Assembly (NCBI RefSeq): GCF_020283565.1
Contig: NC_060060.1
Coordinates: 14,632,001-14,696,000, forward strand
Direction of reading: 5' to 3'
DNA from: Trifolium pratense
Taxonomy: Eukaryota; Streptophyta; Magnoliopsida; Fabales; Fabaceae
Length of the DNA stretch: 64,000 nt
A program made the position numbers and the translations under genes. Shown here in pieces: positions 12,258 through 24,726 of the stretch. Each line of letters starts with the position of its first letter. Within the stretch, counting starts at the first letter, position 1. Below the pieces are notes generated by a model, which was given only the letters and a program-made list of their open reading frames with translations, was not told the origin of the DNA and did no database searches.

Positions 12258-12364
12258 AACGTCACACCTATTTCCAAAACCTACAATCTCATTTTCAATT
12301 GTAAAAAAACCCCGCCACACTCACAGTCACAAAACCTTCACCTGAATCTCAGTGAAAATCGATA

Positions 12365-15300
12365 ATGGAATACATTGCAGAGGTAGTTGAAGATTCTCAA
12401 ATGGAAATAGATCAACAGAAGGAGGAGGAGGAAGAAGATCCTTTTCTCAATTTCGTTGATGAAGCAAGATCCGAGCTATTATCGCTAGAAGACAATTCAA
12501 GTAAAGACGATTCCGATTCATCTGGATATGGCTGGAGCTGGATCGTATCTCGCATTCTCAAGACTTGTATTGCTTATTCAAGCGGTGTTACTCCTGCAAT
12601 TTTGCTTTCTGAACTCTCTCAGGTACATCATAGATGATTCTCATGTTATTTCATTTGTTTAAGAACTAGAAATGGATAAATTAGGGTTTCATAGATATTA
12701 ATCTATTTTGGAGTTAGATTGATTGATTTAGCAGTTAGCGTTATTTTGCTGTTACCTTGTCACAGTTTTGAGTTTATCTAGGGTTTTGATGGTTGATTTT
12801 GTTTTTTGAAGGCATGGAGTGAGCAACGCAGGGTTGCGGTGCCGAAGAAGAGACTTGAATTAATTAACAGTCTTAAGAAAAATAATCGGAGGATAAAGCT
12901 TCCGAACACGGTTACCATTGATTCTATTTACGAGAAAAAGTTCATTGCCTTGAACAGTGTTTTGGAAGCTGTTATTATTGATGCTTATGTACTTCCAGGT
13001 ACATTGAAATTACAACATTTTTTTTCTCTAGTTTATTATATGGATATACTGTGTTGCAATTTATTTATTCAATTATTCCGATCAAACTGTGATGGTATTT
13101 TTTAAATACGAGAAACGTGAAGCTATTGAATATTGACATTCACCTGGGTGTAGAAAATTAAGCAGAAAAAGTAAAATTAGTTTAATGTTTATTTGAAATT
13201 TCACCTGTGTTAGAGGTTCATGAAATGCGAAAACCCTTGACAAAGGTTTTCCGTAGCATTTATATGACCTACCAATTAAACACAGTTCTGTCAAATTATA
13301 TAAAAATTGATATCTGTTTTCATATTTTACCACATTTTCAGTGCAGTATAAAGTGATTTGGTTCAGTAGAAGTCAGTATAAAAGACCTAATTCTAAATTA
13401 GATTTTTCTGATCAAGGCCACCATGTAACTAATCCAAGTTGCTAGGACAGACTGATAGAGGCCATTGTGTAACTAATCCCATTTACTAGGATAAGGCTTG
13501 GTTGTTGTCTCTATCATGGACGGAAATAGGCTTAGATTGCCAATAATAGACCATATTAGATCTTCAAAAAGATCAGGTTAGACGTAAAGAAAAGTAGGTA
13601 ACAGACTAGACGTGAACTTTAAACTTTTTTGAAAGGCAATATTTTTTGTAGCAAAATTTTGCTTGGCCCGGCCTATTGCCTTTGTTGCTGATAAACATTT
13701 TATTATGCTTCTGTAGCGGTCAATTCTAATTGTTATAAACTGCTTTTTTCTGCAGGCACAAACATCCACATGCTTACATTAGGGGATTATTGGAGCTCTA
13801 ATATAATAGATCTCTATCTACACCGTAGGTAAGTGCAGCATGCTTTGTTAAATCTCTCAAGGTCAAAGTCAATTTGTAAATTTGGTGATTAAAAGAATAC
13901 AATATTTTGTTCTTGTGGCTTGTATCTATTGCTGATGAAAATATGGAAACCTAGAAATGCTTATAATTAAGTACGTCATTTTTTGAGTGCATTACTTTAT
14001 TCGAAAAACATGGGAGACATTCTAACGGACAATAGTAGTGATTAGTGAAGTTTAAGTAGATTTCTATTCTTGGACTATTTCTTCTATCCATTGATGATCG
14101 AATTAACATTTCTTGGTAATGCTTAATTTTTTTTTTTTTGTAACTATGTTATTGGTGAGAAGTATCTACCGACTTTGCCGGTGACTAATAATGCTTGATT
14201 TACCAATGAGTTCGTTTAAAAACCGTGTTTACAATAAATGCACGTGTTTTTTTTAAAAGGCCATACAATACATGCTTTGAATCATTCTTGTAGCATGTGA
14301 TTTGAAGTCAAAAGTTGCCATAGTCTTATTGGCAATTCCATTCAAGATTAAATGTAATCATATTTTGTCTAGCAGGTTCTACGAATTGGCAGGCTTGCCA
14401 AGTGGAATTCTGAAGAAAGGTAGGGAGGTTTTCCTCACAGGCTGCTACCTCCGAACTGCCAATGAAAGTTCCGGTCATCCGCGTCTTTTGCCTACAGAAT
14501 ATCTTGTGATTCTATTGGATGAGGTAACTATCAGTTTTTTATGTAGGATCGTGATCTTAAAACTTAAGCATTGTAGTTTCATATGCTAGTATTCAAATTT
14601 GGAACCGAGTTTTGCTTCTGAACTCTAAAGAGTGAAGACTAGCTTTGTACTGCACTTAGATTCAGTTAATTTTTTTAAGAATATAAACCTTTTCTTTTCT
14701 TTAAAATTGTAGAATCAGGATGATGATGCAATGCTGCTAGGAGCTCAGTTTTGTTCCGATTCATTCTCTTCAATTTCTCTAGATGCAGTAAACAAAGGGG
14801 ATTCTTATTCACTTTATGCCAGGTAAACTACTCACAATGTTATGTTGTATCATCTACATTACTTTTGTTGTTCAGCACATTGCAAATTTACTGAGCACTG
14901 TGTAACTAATAAAATTTCAGGCACCATTTTGCTGTTAAATATAGATACCTAAGTGTAACCATGAGGTTTAAATCATTTACTAGATTGCCAATGTTCCTTT
15001 GTATATGCATTCATCCGTGACATGATCCATAACCTTGAATAGTGATATTGTTCCTTTTTCAAGGAAGCATGCTCTCACTACTTTCTTTTTTTGATAACAG
15101 GATTGAAAACATTGAATCTAAGGAAATTCGAGGGAGGTTTGGGACCTCAAAAAGAAAACAGATTACTCTTGTTGATGGTGATGGTGTCACATTAAAGTTT
15201 TTCTTGTGGGGTGAGCAGATTATCCTTGCCAATCTTTTCAGGTGAATTCTCACACTGTCAAACTTACGACGATGAGTATATTATTTTCTTATATGTGGGT

Positions 15301-18300
15301 AACATTCACCATTTTGGTGGGTTACAGAGTAGGAAGCATGCTTGCCCTGGACAAACCATACGTTGCAAGTTCTGCAGAGTGTGATATTGAAACAAGCGAG
15401 GAACTTTGCCTTGAATATGGAAGTGCAACACAATTATATTTAGTGCCTTATATTCAACATGAAGAACAGGTGGCTTAATAGTTTTTTGTATGAAATTGAA
15501 CAGTAATTGTCATATGGGGAGAAAATACTAAACAACTCTGTTGATTTTAGGTGTGCGTAGCAATGACACCAAACCGCCATCAAGGTTCAAGGCAAATGGG
15601 TTTGGATAATCCCACACAGGGTCTCAGGTTCTCTCAAGTGAGCTTGCCTTGTGATTCTCAGGGCACCATTGATTTCAGCAATTATCCTTTACGGGTGAGT
15701 TTACCTGCTCCCACTCCAAAAGAAAATAAAATGATAGATTTGTTTCTTTTCTTATTTCTACTCTTTTTTTTTATGATCTCAATATCTATCTCGCGTTTAA
15801 GTTACTTTGTTTGTGTTAGAAAGATATTAATTCTTGTTGGAAGCCATGCAATAGCGGTTATGATCATGCACTTTGACTTATGGTCTTGGCTTCTGAGTTC
15901 AAACACTACCTGTATGAACATAAGGGCCCGTTTACTTCCAACGTTTCCAGTTTTCATTTTCACTTAAAATAACAAACATTAGATAATATAGATCTAATTA
16001 TCATTTTCGTTTACAATTTTTTAAAGCAATTCTAGTATTTTTAAAATGTCAAACATTGTTTTTTGAAAATGCACTATTTCAAGCTTGTCTTTTATATTTC
16101 ACAATTGTTACTATATGAGTCTTTCAACTCCTTGTTAGAAATTTAAAATGAACTTAAATTTTAGAAAATGAAAGTTGAAAATGTGTTCAGAAAGTAAATG
16201 GGCCCTAAGGTATACAAGCTGGATATATTGCATGCAAATCTCCAAGTCTGTATAATTTGTTGGAATAAAAGCTTTTGCAAATTGTACACCTGATTTGTTT
16301 GCGTGTTTTTCCTGACCCTACTCCTATCAATATCTCAGTTTTGCAAATTTTACATAAACATATAAATTGGTCAGCACGAGGTCTCCCTTCATGCTACAAA
16401 ATTGTTTGGTAGATGAATCTGCATAAGCTGCGGCCAATCATATGGCTGTAGACGATTTTACTACATATACTTTTCACATTATCCTGCGTACGCTCCTTAA
16501 AAGTGTTAATTTAAAGTCCTTAAGGTTGATTAGTTAACCTCATTACTTCTGTGAAGTTTTGCAGTCATTTGTGGCCGACCTTCGTGACAAGATGACTGGC
16601 ATCAGCCTCTATGGTGTTGTGACAGAAATTATGAAAGGAGATAATAACCAAGAAACTGTTTTTTCTTTAAGAATTGCCGATACTAGCGGAGAAATCAGGG
16701 CAAAGCTTCATTTTACTAGATTTTGGTAATGATTCCAAGCATCACTTTGTATCAACTTTCAGATGTGCTTAAGTACTGGGTACATGGATGTAGGCTGGGT
16801 AGGCTTAAATATAAAAACAAAAATATAATGATATACGTCATTAGTGTAAATAGGCTTTTACTCTACTTTTACATTGACATTAATGAAAAGCTAATTTACA
16901 TTGACATTAATGAAAAGCTAATTTACATTGACTTTTATGGGAAAATAAAGGACTTTCATTGAATGTTTGTGAAAAACTAATATACACTTATCTTTTTTAA
17001 ACTCTTGAAACAAACATGATATGGAAAGAAAAGATTGCAATAAATCACGAGGATAGGGGGGTAGTTGGAAATATTTTTTTTTTTGAAGAAGCTAAAATGA
17101 GATATATATATTAACTAAAAATGGTCACCTCAGCACAAGGTGTGCCTAGATGAGCTACCAGAGTTTACAAGGAGACAGGAAGAAAAATATAAAGATCAAA
17201 ATCATACAAAGCCCAAACATAACAAAGGACTCGACCACCAGCTATGATAGTTTAAAGCCAAAGTAACATTCTTTGACTTCAACCACTTATACGAAAATAA
17301 CTTGATCTTGTCCAATAACTGAAGGGAAGTGCTAGGTGATCCTCTGAACAATCTATGATTTCTTTCCGTCCAAATAACCCAAACACTGACAAGCCAAATA
17401 AGCTGCAAAAAAGACCGGCGTGCCCGTAAAATATTTCTCATATTCCTAAATTAAGTGAGACTGAGAAAAAGAAAGGTGTAAAAAGAATTGAGAGAAAGGA
17501 GTGAAAAACTTATGATTGTAAGTATGAAATTAATTGGCATGTTTCCCTAATGTCTTTCCAAATATTCATTTTTTAGTATTCTGCCATTCTGATGATTATA
17601 TAACATGTCTCAGGTCATTGGGAAGAGTGAGTCTCGGTCACACTGTATTTATATCTGGTTTGAAATGCACCTCGCGAAAAGGTCAAAAACGGTGAGCACA
17701 TTCTTGATCTGATGCACATAACCAGCAATCACCTAAGGAAAAAGATAATTGTAAAAAATTTCAGGGTGAAATTGAGTGGATCATTTAATACTATTTGTTT
17801 TATCCTTCAAAATGTTGTTTAGTACCCCTTTGTTGATCATGGTCTGGTGTCTGCTCAGTCTGTTTTCTCTGCCTTTATAGTTTAATGTGTTTTTGTACTC
17901 TGTTTATGGCATCATCATGATTTACAATGTTGTTGGATGTTTTCGACTTGACAGTCTGGAATTATCATGGTTTGAGAATGGTACCGGGGCTTCTTTCATC
18001 AATCTCAGTTGTTTACCAGCATTGATCAACTCACGTTGCCTTTATAAATTATTCAAACTCTCTGACATTTCTAACCAGTCTAGCTATGCACAAGTAAGAG
18101 TTACATTTTTGAATTACTTGAATATCTATGTTGCATACTTTTCATAATCTATCACTGCAAGTCGCAACTCTGATTTTTTGTTTGTTGTTTTTCCCTTTTA
18201 CTGTAGGACCGTTTAATTATTACTATCGTTTATCTACAAATTCTGATAATTTTTCTTGCTTGATATTGTTGCAGGTTTGCCGAATCTGGCTTGTTCCAAA

Positions 18301-18959
18301 CGAATATTATTACGTGAATACAAGATTTTCACATTCTCTCTGCGGTCACTTTGTCGACAAGAAACCCGGTGGTTTTGTAGAATGCAGTTTCTGTCATATA
18401 ATTTCCGATGCAGAGGTTGTACGCACTTTCCATTTGAAAATTACCCTTGCAGATAAGAGTAGGAAAGTTTTAGCATGGTGCACTGGTCAAACTGCTATGG
18501 ATTTGTTGCAGATATCTCCTGAAGAGTTCTATGACCTTCCTGAGGTAAAAACATAAACTCAGTACTAGTTGTTTATTGGAGGTAAAAGTTGTGTGCATAT
18601 GGTGTATATGGAGAGAAGCGAAATACTTTCTTTAAGCGATCTATTAAACTTTTTTTTTCCTAAGAATTATTGGCTAGTAATTTGTGACTATACTTTGAAT
18701 TCAGATAAAGGTGCACGAAAAAAATGCAAATTTTGAACATAAATAATATCTGAATAACATTATGATTAAAAATATTTTGTTGGCTTACGGTGTCATTGTT
18801 TTGTTTCAGGACGAACAATTGATGTATCCCTCGTCGTTAGAAAATGAAAAGTTTATGGTTGCATTGGTAAATTGTAAGCCAGAAGGCTGTGTGTCATATG
18901 ACCTTTTGCCGGATGATTCAGTTTTGTGGGAAATCACTCGTGCATACAAGTATGAATAA
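12365..18959 (+). CDS. Cell division control protein 24-like, triple OB-fold protein
   Basis: A predicted single-strand nucleic-acid-binding protein with serial OB folds. It resembles the Cdc24 family (OB domains 1-3), which in fission yeast works with Dna2 in replication and genome stability. Thirteen exons join in frame: 12365-12622, 12812-12998, 13756-13828, 14376-14523, 14713-14822, 15101-15241, 15328-15469, 15551-15694, 16565-16725, 17614-17691, 17955-18093, 18275-18544 and 18810-18959, giving 666 residues. The N-terminus is acidic (a run of five Glu near residues 22-26). The mid part has OB-like strands such as SLYARIENIESKEIRGRF and ISLYGVVTEIMKG. Exon 12 has NEYYYVNTRFSHSLCGHFV and a CSFCH pair, a possible zinc-binding site. 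An E2F site lies upstream. Introns 8 and 9 hold a Tourist MITE and a LINE tail. Family assignment is from recalled similarity and could instead be another RPA-like OB protein. Confidence 0.75.
15924..16205. mobile_element. Tourist-like MITE in intron 8 of the Cdc24-like gene, 282 bp
   Basis: Inverted ends GGGCCCGTTTACTTCC and GAAAGTAAATGGGCCC, flanked on both sides by TAA (15921-15923 and 16206-16208). The 3-bp TAA duplication is typical of PIF/Harbinger Tourist MITEs. No coding capacity; the gene's splice sites are untouched. Confidence 0.85.
16871..16934 (+). repeat. Short tandem repeat, about 28-bp unit
   Basis: TTACATTGACATTAATGAAA followed by AGCTAA is repeated twice, with a third partial copy, inside intron 9. 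Confidence 0.75.
17071..17445 (-). mobile_element. LINE 3' end fragment in intron 9 of the Cdc24-like gene
   Basis: On the minus strand 17441-17202 encodes the extreme C-terminus of a plant LINE ORF2, including WTERNHRLF, LLDKIKLFSYKWLKSKN and WWSSPLLCLG before the stop. About 120 bp of 3' untranslated sequence and a poly-A run (poly-T at about 17072-17082 on the plus strand) follow. A 5'-truncated insertion, antisense to the host gene. AAATATTT flanks both sides and may be the target duplication, though the poly-A makes this uncertain. Confidence 0.8.
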
Positions 18960-20389
18960 TTAATCGCAGATGCACATTTGGGTGCCCTTCAGTTGTATAG
19001 ACAAAGGGCAGTAGAATCGCGAGGTAACTTTTAAATCGCATTAATGCATTTCCATTGGCGATTGGTGAAGAGTCGCCCATTTTGAGACTAAGTCAAACAG
19101 CACAACATAACAAGTAGAAACAGCAAATGGTGTCCAAAGAGGAGAAAAAACTCTTAAGCAACCAGTGAGGACCATAGAGCTCATCCACATTGTATTGGAA
19201 GGTAAGTCTATTGATGGTCAGCCATTTTAGTCTGGGAAAATTTTGAGTAAAATTATAACAATCTTAATTTAAAGTAGTGATCTCCAAAAGCTTGAAAATA
19301 CATTCGAGTTGCACTACTAAGATTTTGTTGTACAATCTTTAAAAAAATAAATTTTGTTGTACAAATGCTTATGTCTCCATTTATAGAGCTTTAGGCCTAT
19401 GTAGTGTTCCTTACATGAAATCTACATTTATAGTCAATGTATAAATTTATGTTATTTGTTACTATTAATAATTATTTTTATTGTTTGATCTTATTAACTT
19501 TTTTATTTAAGTTGTGTAGTTGTTATAAGTTATAAGTGTGAATATCATGTTATCTTTGCAAACAAAGATATTATTTCTGTTTAAAAAAAAATCAACGTGT
19601 TATTTATTGGTGGCTTGGCTTAGGCTGCCGATAAATTTTATCGGGTTCAAAAAAAATATAAGAAAAATGAGCCTATAAGTATTTCATCCAAACTTTTATC
19701 TTTGCATGCCAATTTTTGTTTAATTTTTTTATTAAATCAATAAAATTTATTGATTTGTGAAAATAACTTTAAAAGGATGTCAAAAAAGTGTATTAAAAAT
19801 GTCTTAAGTCGTAGCTCAACTACCTATAAATGTTAAATTGAGTGATTTTTCATAAAATTTTGATTAATTTATTGAGGAATAAAAAATTAATAGGCTCAAT
19901 AAATTTCGTGTTGTTTGTCGGAAATGAAAACACAAATTGAACGATAGGTGAAATTATATTTAAAAATTAGAAATTATATAACCGATTAAAAGATTGTATT
20001 AGAAAAGTAACCGATGAATTTTAATCTAGAACATTTTTTTACATGTGATTTATCGCTATTTTGTTTCGTTTATGTTATTAGAATTAAACCTTTTTCAAAT
20101 CCTACTTATAACTATATAAATTTGTGAATGGTTGAAATATGCAAGTCTTCGTGGATAGATAATTGAAAATACTTTGACAACACTATAAACTATTAATTGT
20201 TAATGTCAAAATTGTTAGATCGAATACTTTCATTTAAATTTGAACTCAAAATCTCGCAGTTCTGTATAGTTTCTTTGCGGAAAAAAATGTATTAGAGATA
20301 TGCTACTATTAATTTATTGTTTTTTTTCCAGCTATGGGAGCATAAGTAATCAAACTTTTGTGTAAGATCGATAATTAATAATTTAATAT
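18960..20389. other. Intergenic, no gene recognised
   Basis: 3' flank of the Cdc24-like gene and distal upstream of UMAMIT copy B. AT-rich, all six frames closed by frequent stops, no clear repeat ends. Confidence 0.5.
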
Positions 20390-20575
20390 GGAAAATGCTA
20401 ACGGGTGCCCCGGGCACTCGTTAAGGTAACTAAAGATAGTAATATTATCTTGAAACTTGGGAAGTCAACATCTTAAAAATTTAAATTTTTGTTTTTTCAA
20501 TGCAATTTTTTTCTTTTCTTTCCTTTCCTTTTTAGTTCCTTAACTAGTGTCTCGGGGACACTAATTAGCATACCC
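20390..20575. mobile_element. Mutator-like MITE, 186 bp
   Basis: Inverted ends GGAAAATGCTAACG...TTAGCATACCC; the two arms pair further in (GGGTGCCCCGGGCACTCGTT against AACTAGTGTCTCGGGGACAC). Flanked by a perfect 9-bp duplication ATTTAATAT at 20381-20389 and 20576-20584. It sits about 250 bp upstream of UMAMIT copy B, which copy A lacks at the same distance. Confidence 0.85.
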
Positions 20576-20822
20576 ATTTAATATTAGCACGTTTAATTAG
20601 TTTCCTATCTACTACCACGCCACAAGTCAAAGGCCACAGAAAGTTTATCAAAATTGAAGCAGAAAAGTTGATGAAAATGAAGCAGCTCATAGCTGAGTGA
20701 GTGAGTCAAAAGAATAGATCATAGATATTAGTCGGTGTTCTCCCATCACAACTTACACTGTTTCAAGTTTCAACAAACCAAACCAATCAACTATTTTGTT
20801 TGGTTTTTTGTGAGTTGCAGAG

Positions 20823-23800
20823 ATGGGGAGTGACCATTGGAAGGCTCATTTGGGCATGGCAGTGGTACAACTATTCAATGGTGGCTACCATGTTATTACT
20901 AAAGTGGCTCTTAATGATGGAGTTAGCCAATTAGTTTTCTGCTTCTATAGGGATCTTCTTGCTCTCTTCATTCTTTCTCCCATAGCTTTCTTCAAAGAAA
21001 GGTTAGCTAGCAACCCATCCTCTTTAATTCTTTCCTTTTCACCAACTTGGAATGTTCTTTACTTCTTAGTAGACAACAACGTTGTCTAGTGTTCGGTACG
21101 GTACTGTACCCGGTACGGATACTGAAATGGAATATAACATTTTTAGAAAGTTTAAGGTATCGGTACTATCATCATACTTTCAAGATTTACTTTTTTGGTC
21201 AAGTGTCTACTATTTTCATCAAAAAGTGTAGGAGATAATTGAAATATAATAAAAACCAAAATATTTTAAGAGATTGTTGTATCTGTATCCACCATCCCAA
21301 ATCAACCAAATAAAAATAGATACGAATAAGTGCGTATCATAAGAGTACCGTATGCATACCTGGTACTAGTATGTACCCGGTACAAGTACTTCACCATTTT
21401 AAGAATATCCATACTTCAGAGGTAGACAGAGAAAACAACTGCAATAAAAAGCTTTCTTTCCTTACTAGATAGGGTCGGCTGCACTATGTAGTAATGACAT
21501 TCCGAGTTGTGTTCGGTGTCCGACACATGTTGGTATATGACACAACACCGATACATGTGATTATATTTAATTAGTTCATTTTGTTCAGTGTTCTTCGGAT
21601 TAGTCCATTCTTGAGATGTGTACTTTTGTACCTTTTTATGAGTTAGGAATTAGGATATTGTTCAGTTTATTTCTGTTGTAGGTATCCTATCCTAATTATA
21701 TACAATGTATCTGTAGACAGACAAGGCCACCCATTACTAAACAGCTACTGATGACATTCTTCTTTCTTGGATTAACTGGGTAAGGAAGGTCCTTACTATA
21801 GCCACTTGTTTCCTACTTTTATTTTATACTAATGCCATGCTTATGATACCTTTTTGTTCTTGTTTTTAGTTTTTTTATAAGCACTTTTTTCTTGTTGATT
21901 TATGATCAGGATATTTGGAAACCAGCTATTGTTTCTTATTGGTTTAAGTTATACTAATCCAACTTATGCTGCTGCTTTACAACCAGCTATTCCTGTCTTT
22001 ACCTTTCTGCTTGCTGTGATCATGGGGTCAGCTTCATTCTTACCAATTTCTACTTTGAGTCTTTTCTGTATTTCTTTTACTAGAAGCACATATGCACAAC
22101 AATTGCACATTCATAATTGTAAATCAATAAAATTATTCCGATACGCTTATATATAAAGTCCCTGTTTGGATAAAGAAACTTAACTAAGCGCTTATTATAT
22201 AAGTGCTTATTTATAAGCTATTTTTATAACAAAGAAAAATAAAGTCATACCGTTTTCATATAAGCTACAAATTGTTTTCACTATCATTAGAGCTTATTAT
22301 ATAAATTGGAAACAACTTATGGACATGTCAAACTATTATCCTCTCAAATAATCTCACAAGTGCTTATATCAGTAGATAAGCTCAACTAAGTCAATTCAAA
22401 CAAACTCAATTACTCAAAGTAATGACTTAGTTTAATAATCTTATGTATGCAGTGTAGAAAGAGTGAACTTGCAGAGTTTTGAAGGTCTAGCAAAGGTTGT
22501 TGGAACTATTGTATGTGTTTCGGGTGCCATATTGATGGTTTTGTATCGCGGTCCATCTTTGATAGGTTATACAGAACTGATCATTATACCACAGAGTGAA
22601 ATAAGAGTCAGTGGTCAGCCAGAGCCTTCTGGATGGTTGATTACTGGTTTACAGGATCTTGGAATAGATAATTTTCAACTTGGAGTTGTGTTCTTGATAG
22701 GAAACTGCATATGCATGGCTGCTTTCCTAGCCATCCAGGTATCTATCTTTTTCGTCACATCCATTCACTGAATTTTTTTAATTCATGAACTGACTGTTGA
22801 TACTTGATATCATGATCAAACTTAATTTATTTTCCATTTACTAATGATTTTCAGGCACCGGTATTAAAAAAGTATCCTGCAAATCTATCTTTGACAGCAT
22901 ATTCATTCTTCTTTGGAGTTGTACTAATGGCGGTAGTCTCGTTATTCATGACTGATTTGTCATCTGACTGGATTTTGACAGAATCAGAAATACTTGCTGT
23001 TGTTTATGCTGTGAGTCACTATGCTTTTAAATCAATCTCCAATGTCATGAACCCTTATTAGACATTGCTGTTTTAGATTATTTGGTCCATTTTATTTCAT
23101 GGGACTATTTTAGCCACGATCTTGCTTGGCTAGATTTAGGGGAAAAAATAAACCACATAGATAGGCCTGGCCATCTTTATGCTACTGATAGAGTTAGTGC
23201 AGATTAAGATTGTTTTTGAAAATTGAATTTTTGCAATATGCTCCAATGCAGTGACAGAAAAAGGAAAACTACTAGTTTTTCTTACTAGGAAGTGAAAATT
23301 ATTAATGACAATTTTACAACTGTTTCCGAGAAGATTTGAACTCCATCTCTTAAGATTAAAAGGCCAGACTTGCACTTGCTACTGAGCTGACACCTATTTT
23401 AGTGTATTTTTAAGATGTGGATTGTGACATATTGTGCTTATTTGTTCAGGGAACTATTACATCTGCCTTTAACTATGCAGTCATTAGTTGGTGCAACAAG
23501 ATATTGGGACCAGCTTTAGTTGCCCTATACAATCCACTGCAGCCTGGTTTTTCTGCCCTTCTGTCTCAGATATTCCTTGGAAGTCCAATTTACCTCGGAA
23601 GGTATAGTATAGATCCTTTTACATCCAGTTATTGATTGATTGGTTGGTGCACTCTATTCTAACTGTCATGAATCACTTCCTTTCTTGAAACAATTTTCAC
23701 TAGATAGGACTTAATAAGATATCTTATCTAGTTAAACTTGATGAACTACTTCCTCTTTCTATAGGCATGCATTTTGAAATCATTCAAGTAATTTCTAATA

Positions 23801-24036
23801 GTTCTTATTTTTATAATTCATGTGACAACAGTATCATCGGGGGATCTTTGATCATTGCTGGTCTTTATACCGTTACCTGGGCATCTCATAAAGAAAGACA
23901 AGCAACTGTTGGAATTACTTCTGATGGTTCTTTGGTCTCTGAACCACTTATTATTCATGAAAAAAGTGCACACCAAAGTGAGCATATATTTTTGGGGTCC
24001 TCTAATGCATCTCCAAACCCGAAATCATATGATTAA
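20823..24036 (+). CDS. WAT1-related / UMAMIT (EamA) transporter, copy B
   Basis: Paralogue of the transporter at 5076-9286, on the opposite strand. Seven exons join in frame: 20823-21001, 21717-21779, 21910-22026, 22453-22738, 22855-23010, 23450-23601 and 23832-24036, giving 385 residues. Exons 2 to 6 are exactly as long as in copy A (63, 117, 286, 156 and 152 bp). The same EamA motifs are seen: [32 protein letters not shown] and [14 protein letters not shown]. The last exon is 45 bp longer than in copy A and the cytosolic tail differs (ends NPKSYD against EKDHI). The start is the first ATG after a leader that shares CAAACCAAACCA-type words with copy A. Plasma- or vacuole-membrane export of amino acids or related small molecules is likely for the family; the substrate is unknown. 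Confidence 0.93.
22158..22407. mobile_element. Tourist-like MITE in intron 3 of UMAMIT copy B
   Basis: Left end GTCCCTGTTTGGATAAA pairs loosely with the right end (reverse complement GAGTTTGTTTGAATTGA), followed by paired TTAGTTGAGCTTATC/ACTAAGCGCTTAT and TAAGTGCTTAT words. Ends have decayed and no clear duplication remains. The corresponding intron of copy A lacks it. Confidence 0.5.
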
Positions 24037-24726
24037 AATATTGTAGAATGTCAATAAAAGCCAGCCCTGTGTATGAGGCTTTCACAATGTGGTATCTGAG
24101 AAGTGTAAATATATACGCAGCCTTATCTCTGCAAGCGGAGAAGTTGTTTTCAAGATTTGAACACATGATTTGAACACTATTTTTTAAAATGTAAAGGCCT
24201 TATAAAAATTGGTTTTCTGAGTGAATCTTTCACCGGTAAATCTGTTCCATGAAATGTGTTGAATATTGTTTTAGGAACAACTCCATGTAAATGTAATGTT
24301 TTTCTTTTGAGGTTATTGCTGAATGCAATGTTACAATCTACCTAGAGGAACCAACTTGCATCCTCATCATAATGTGCAGCTCTATCCGCATTTCATTCAA
24401 TTTTCTTCCAGCAAATGGTGTTAATGTTACCCAATTTATTTTATTTTTTATTTAGTTCAATTTTATCCAAAACGAATGAGTTAAGAAAGGTTACCCATTT
24501 GAAACTTTATCAAGCATTCCCTTGAATCAAATAATGAAAATCTATTATTACTGCGTTAAAGGCTAAAATAAGAATCCAATTATGTTTAGTAACTCAATAC
24601 AAAACAGATCACAAAAATTATTTGTTGTACAGCAATACAATTTCAAATGTAAGAGAAAATAAAGGTTATTTACTCAATTAACACACATAATGAAGGATTG
24701 GAGTAACACATCACTAGAAATAGAAT
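24037..24726. other. Shared 3' region between convergent genes
   Basis: UMAMIT copy B and COG6 converge here. The 690 bp hold both 3' untranslated regions and no recognised gene. Confidence 0.5.

Noticed and set aside
12010..12320. Overlapping open frames on both strands upstream of the Cdc24-like gene
   Set aside because: Low-complexity Phe/Lys-rich readings of a short duplicated AT-rich segment; no family match.
21080..21420. Repeated GGTACGGTAC/TACCCGGTAC words in intron 1 of UMAMIT copy B as a transposon
   Set aside because: No defined inverted ends or target duplication could be found, so it is not listed as an element.
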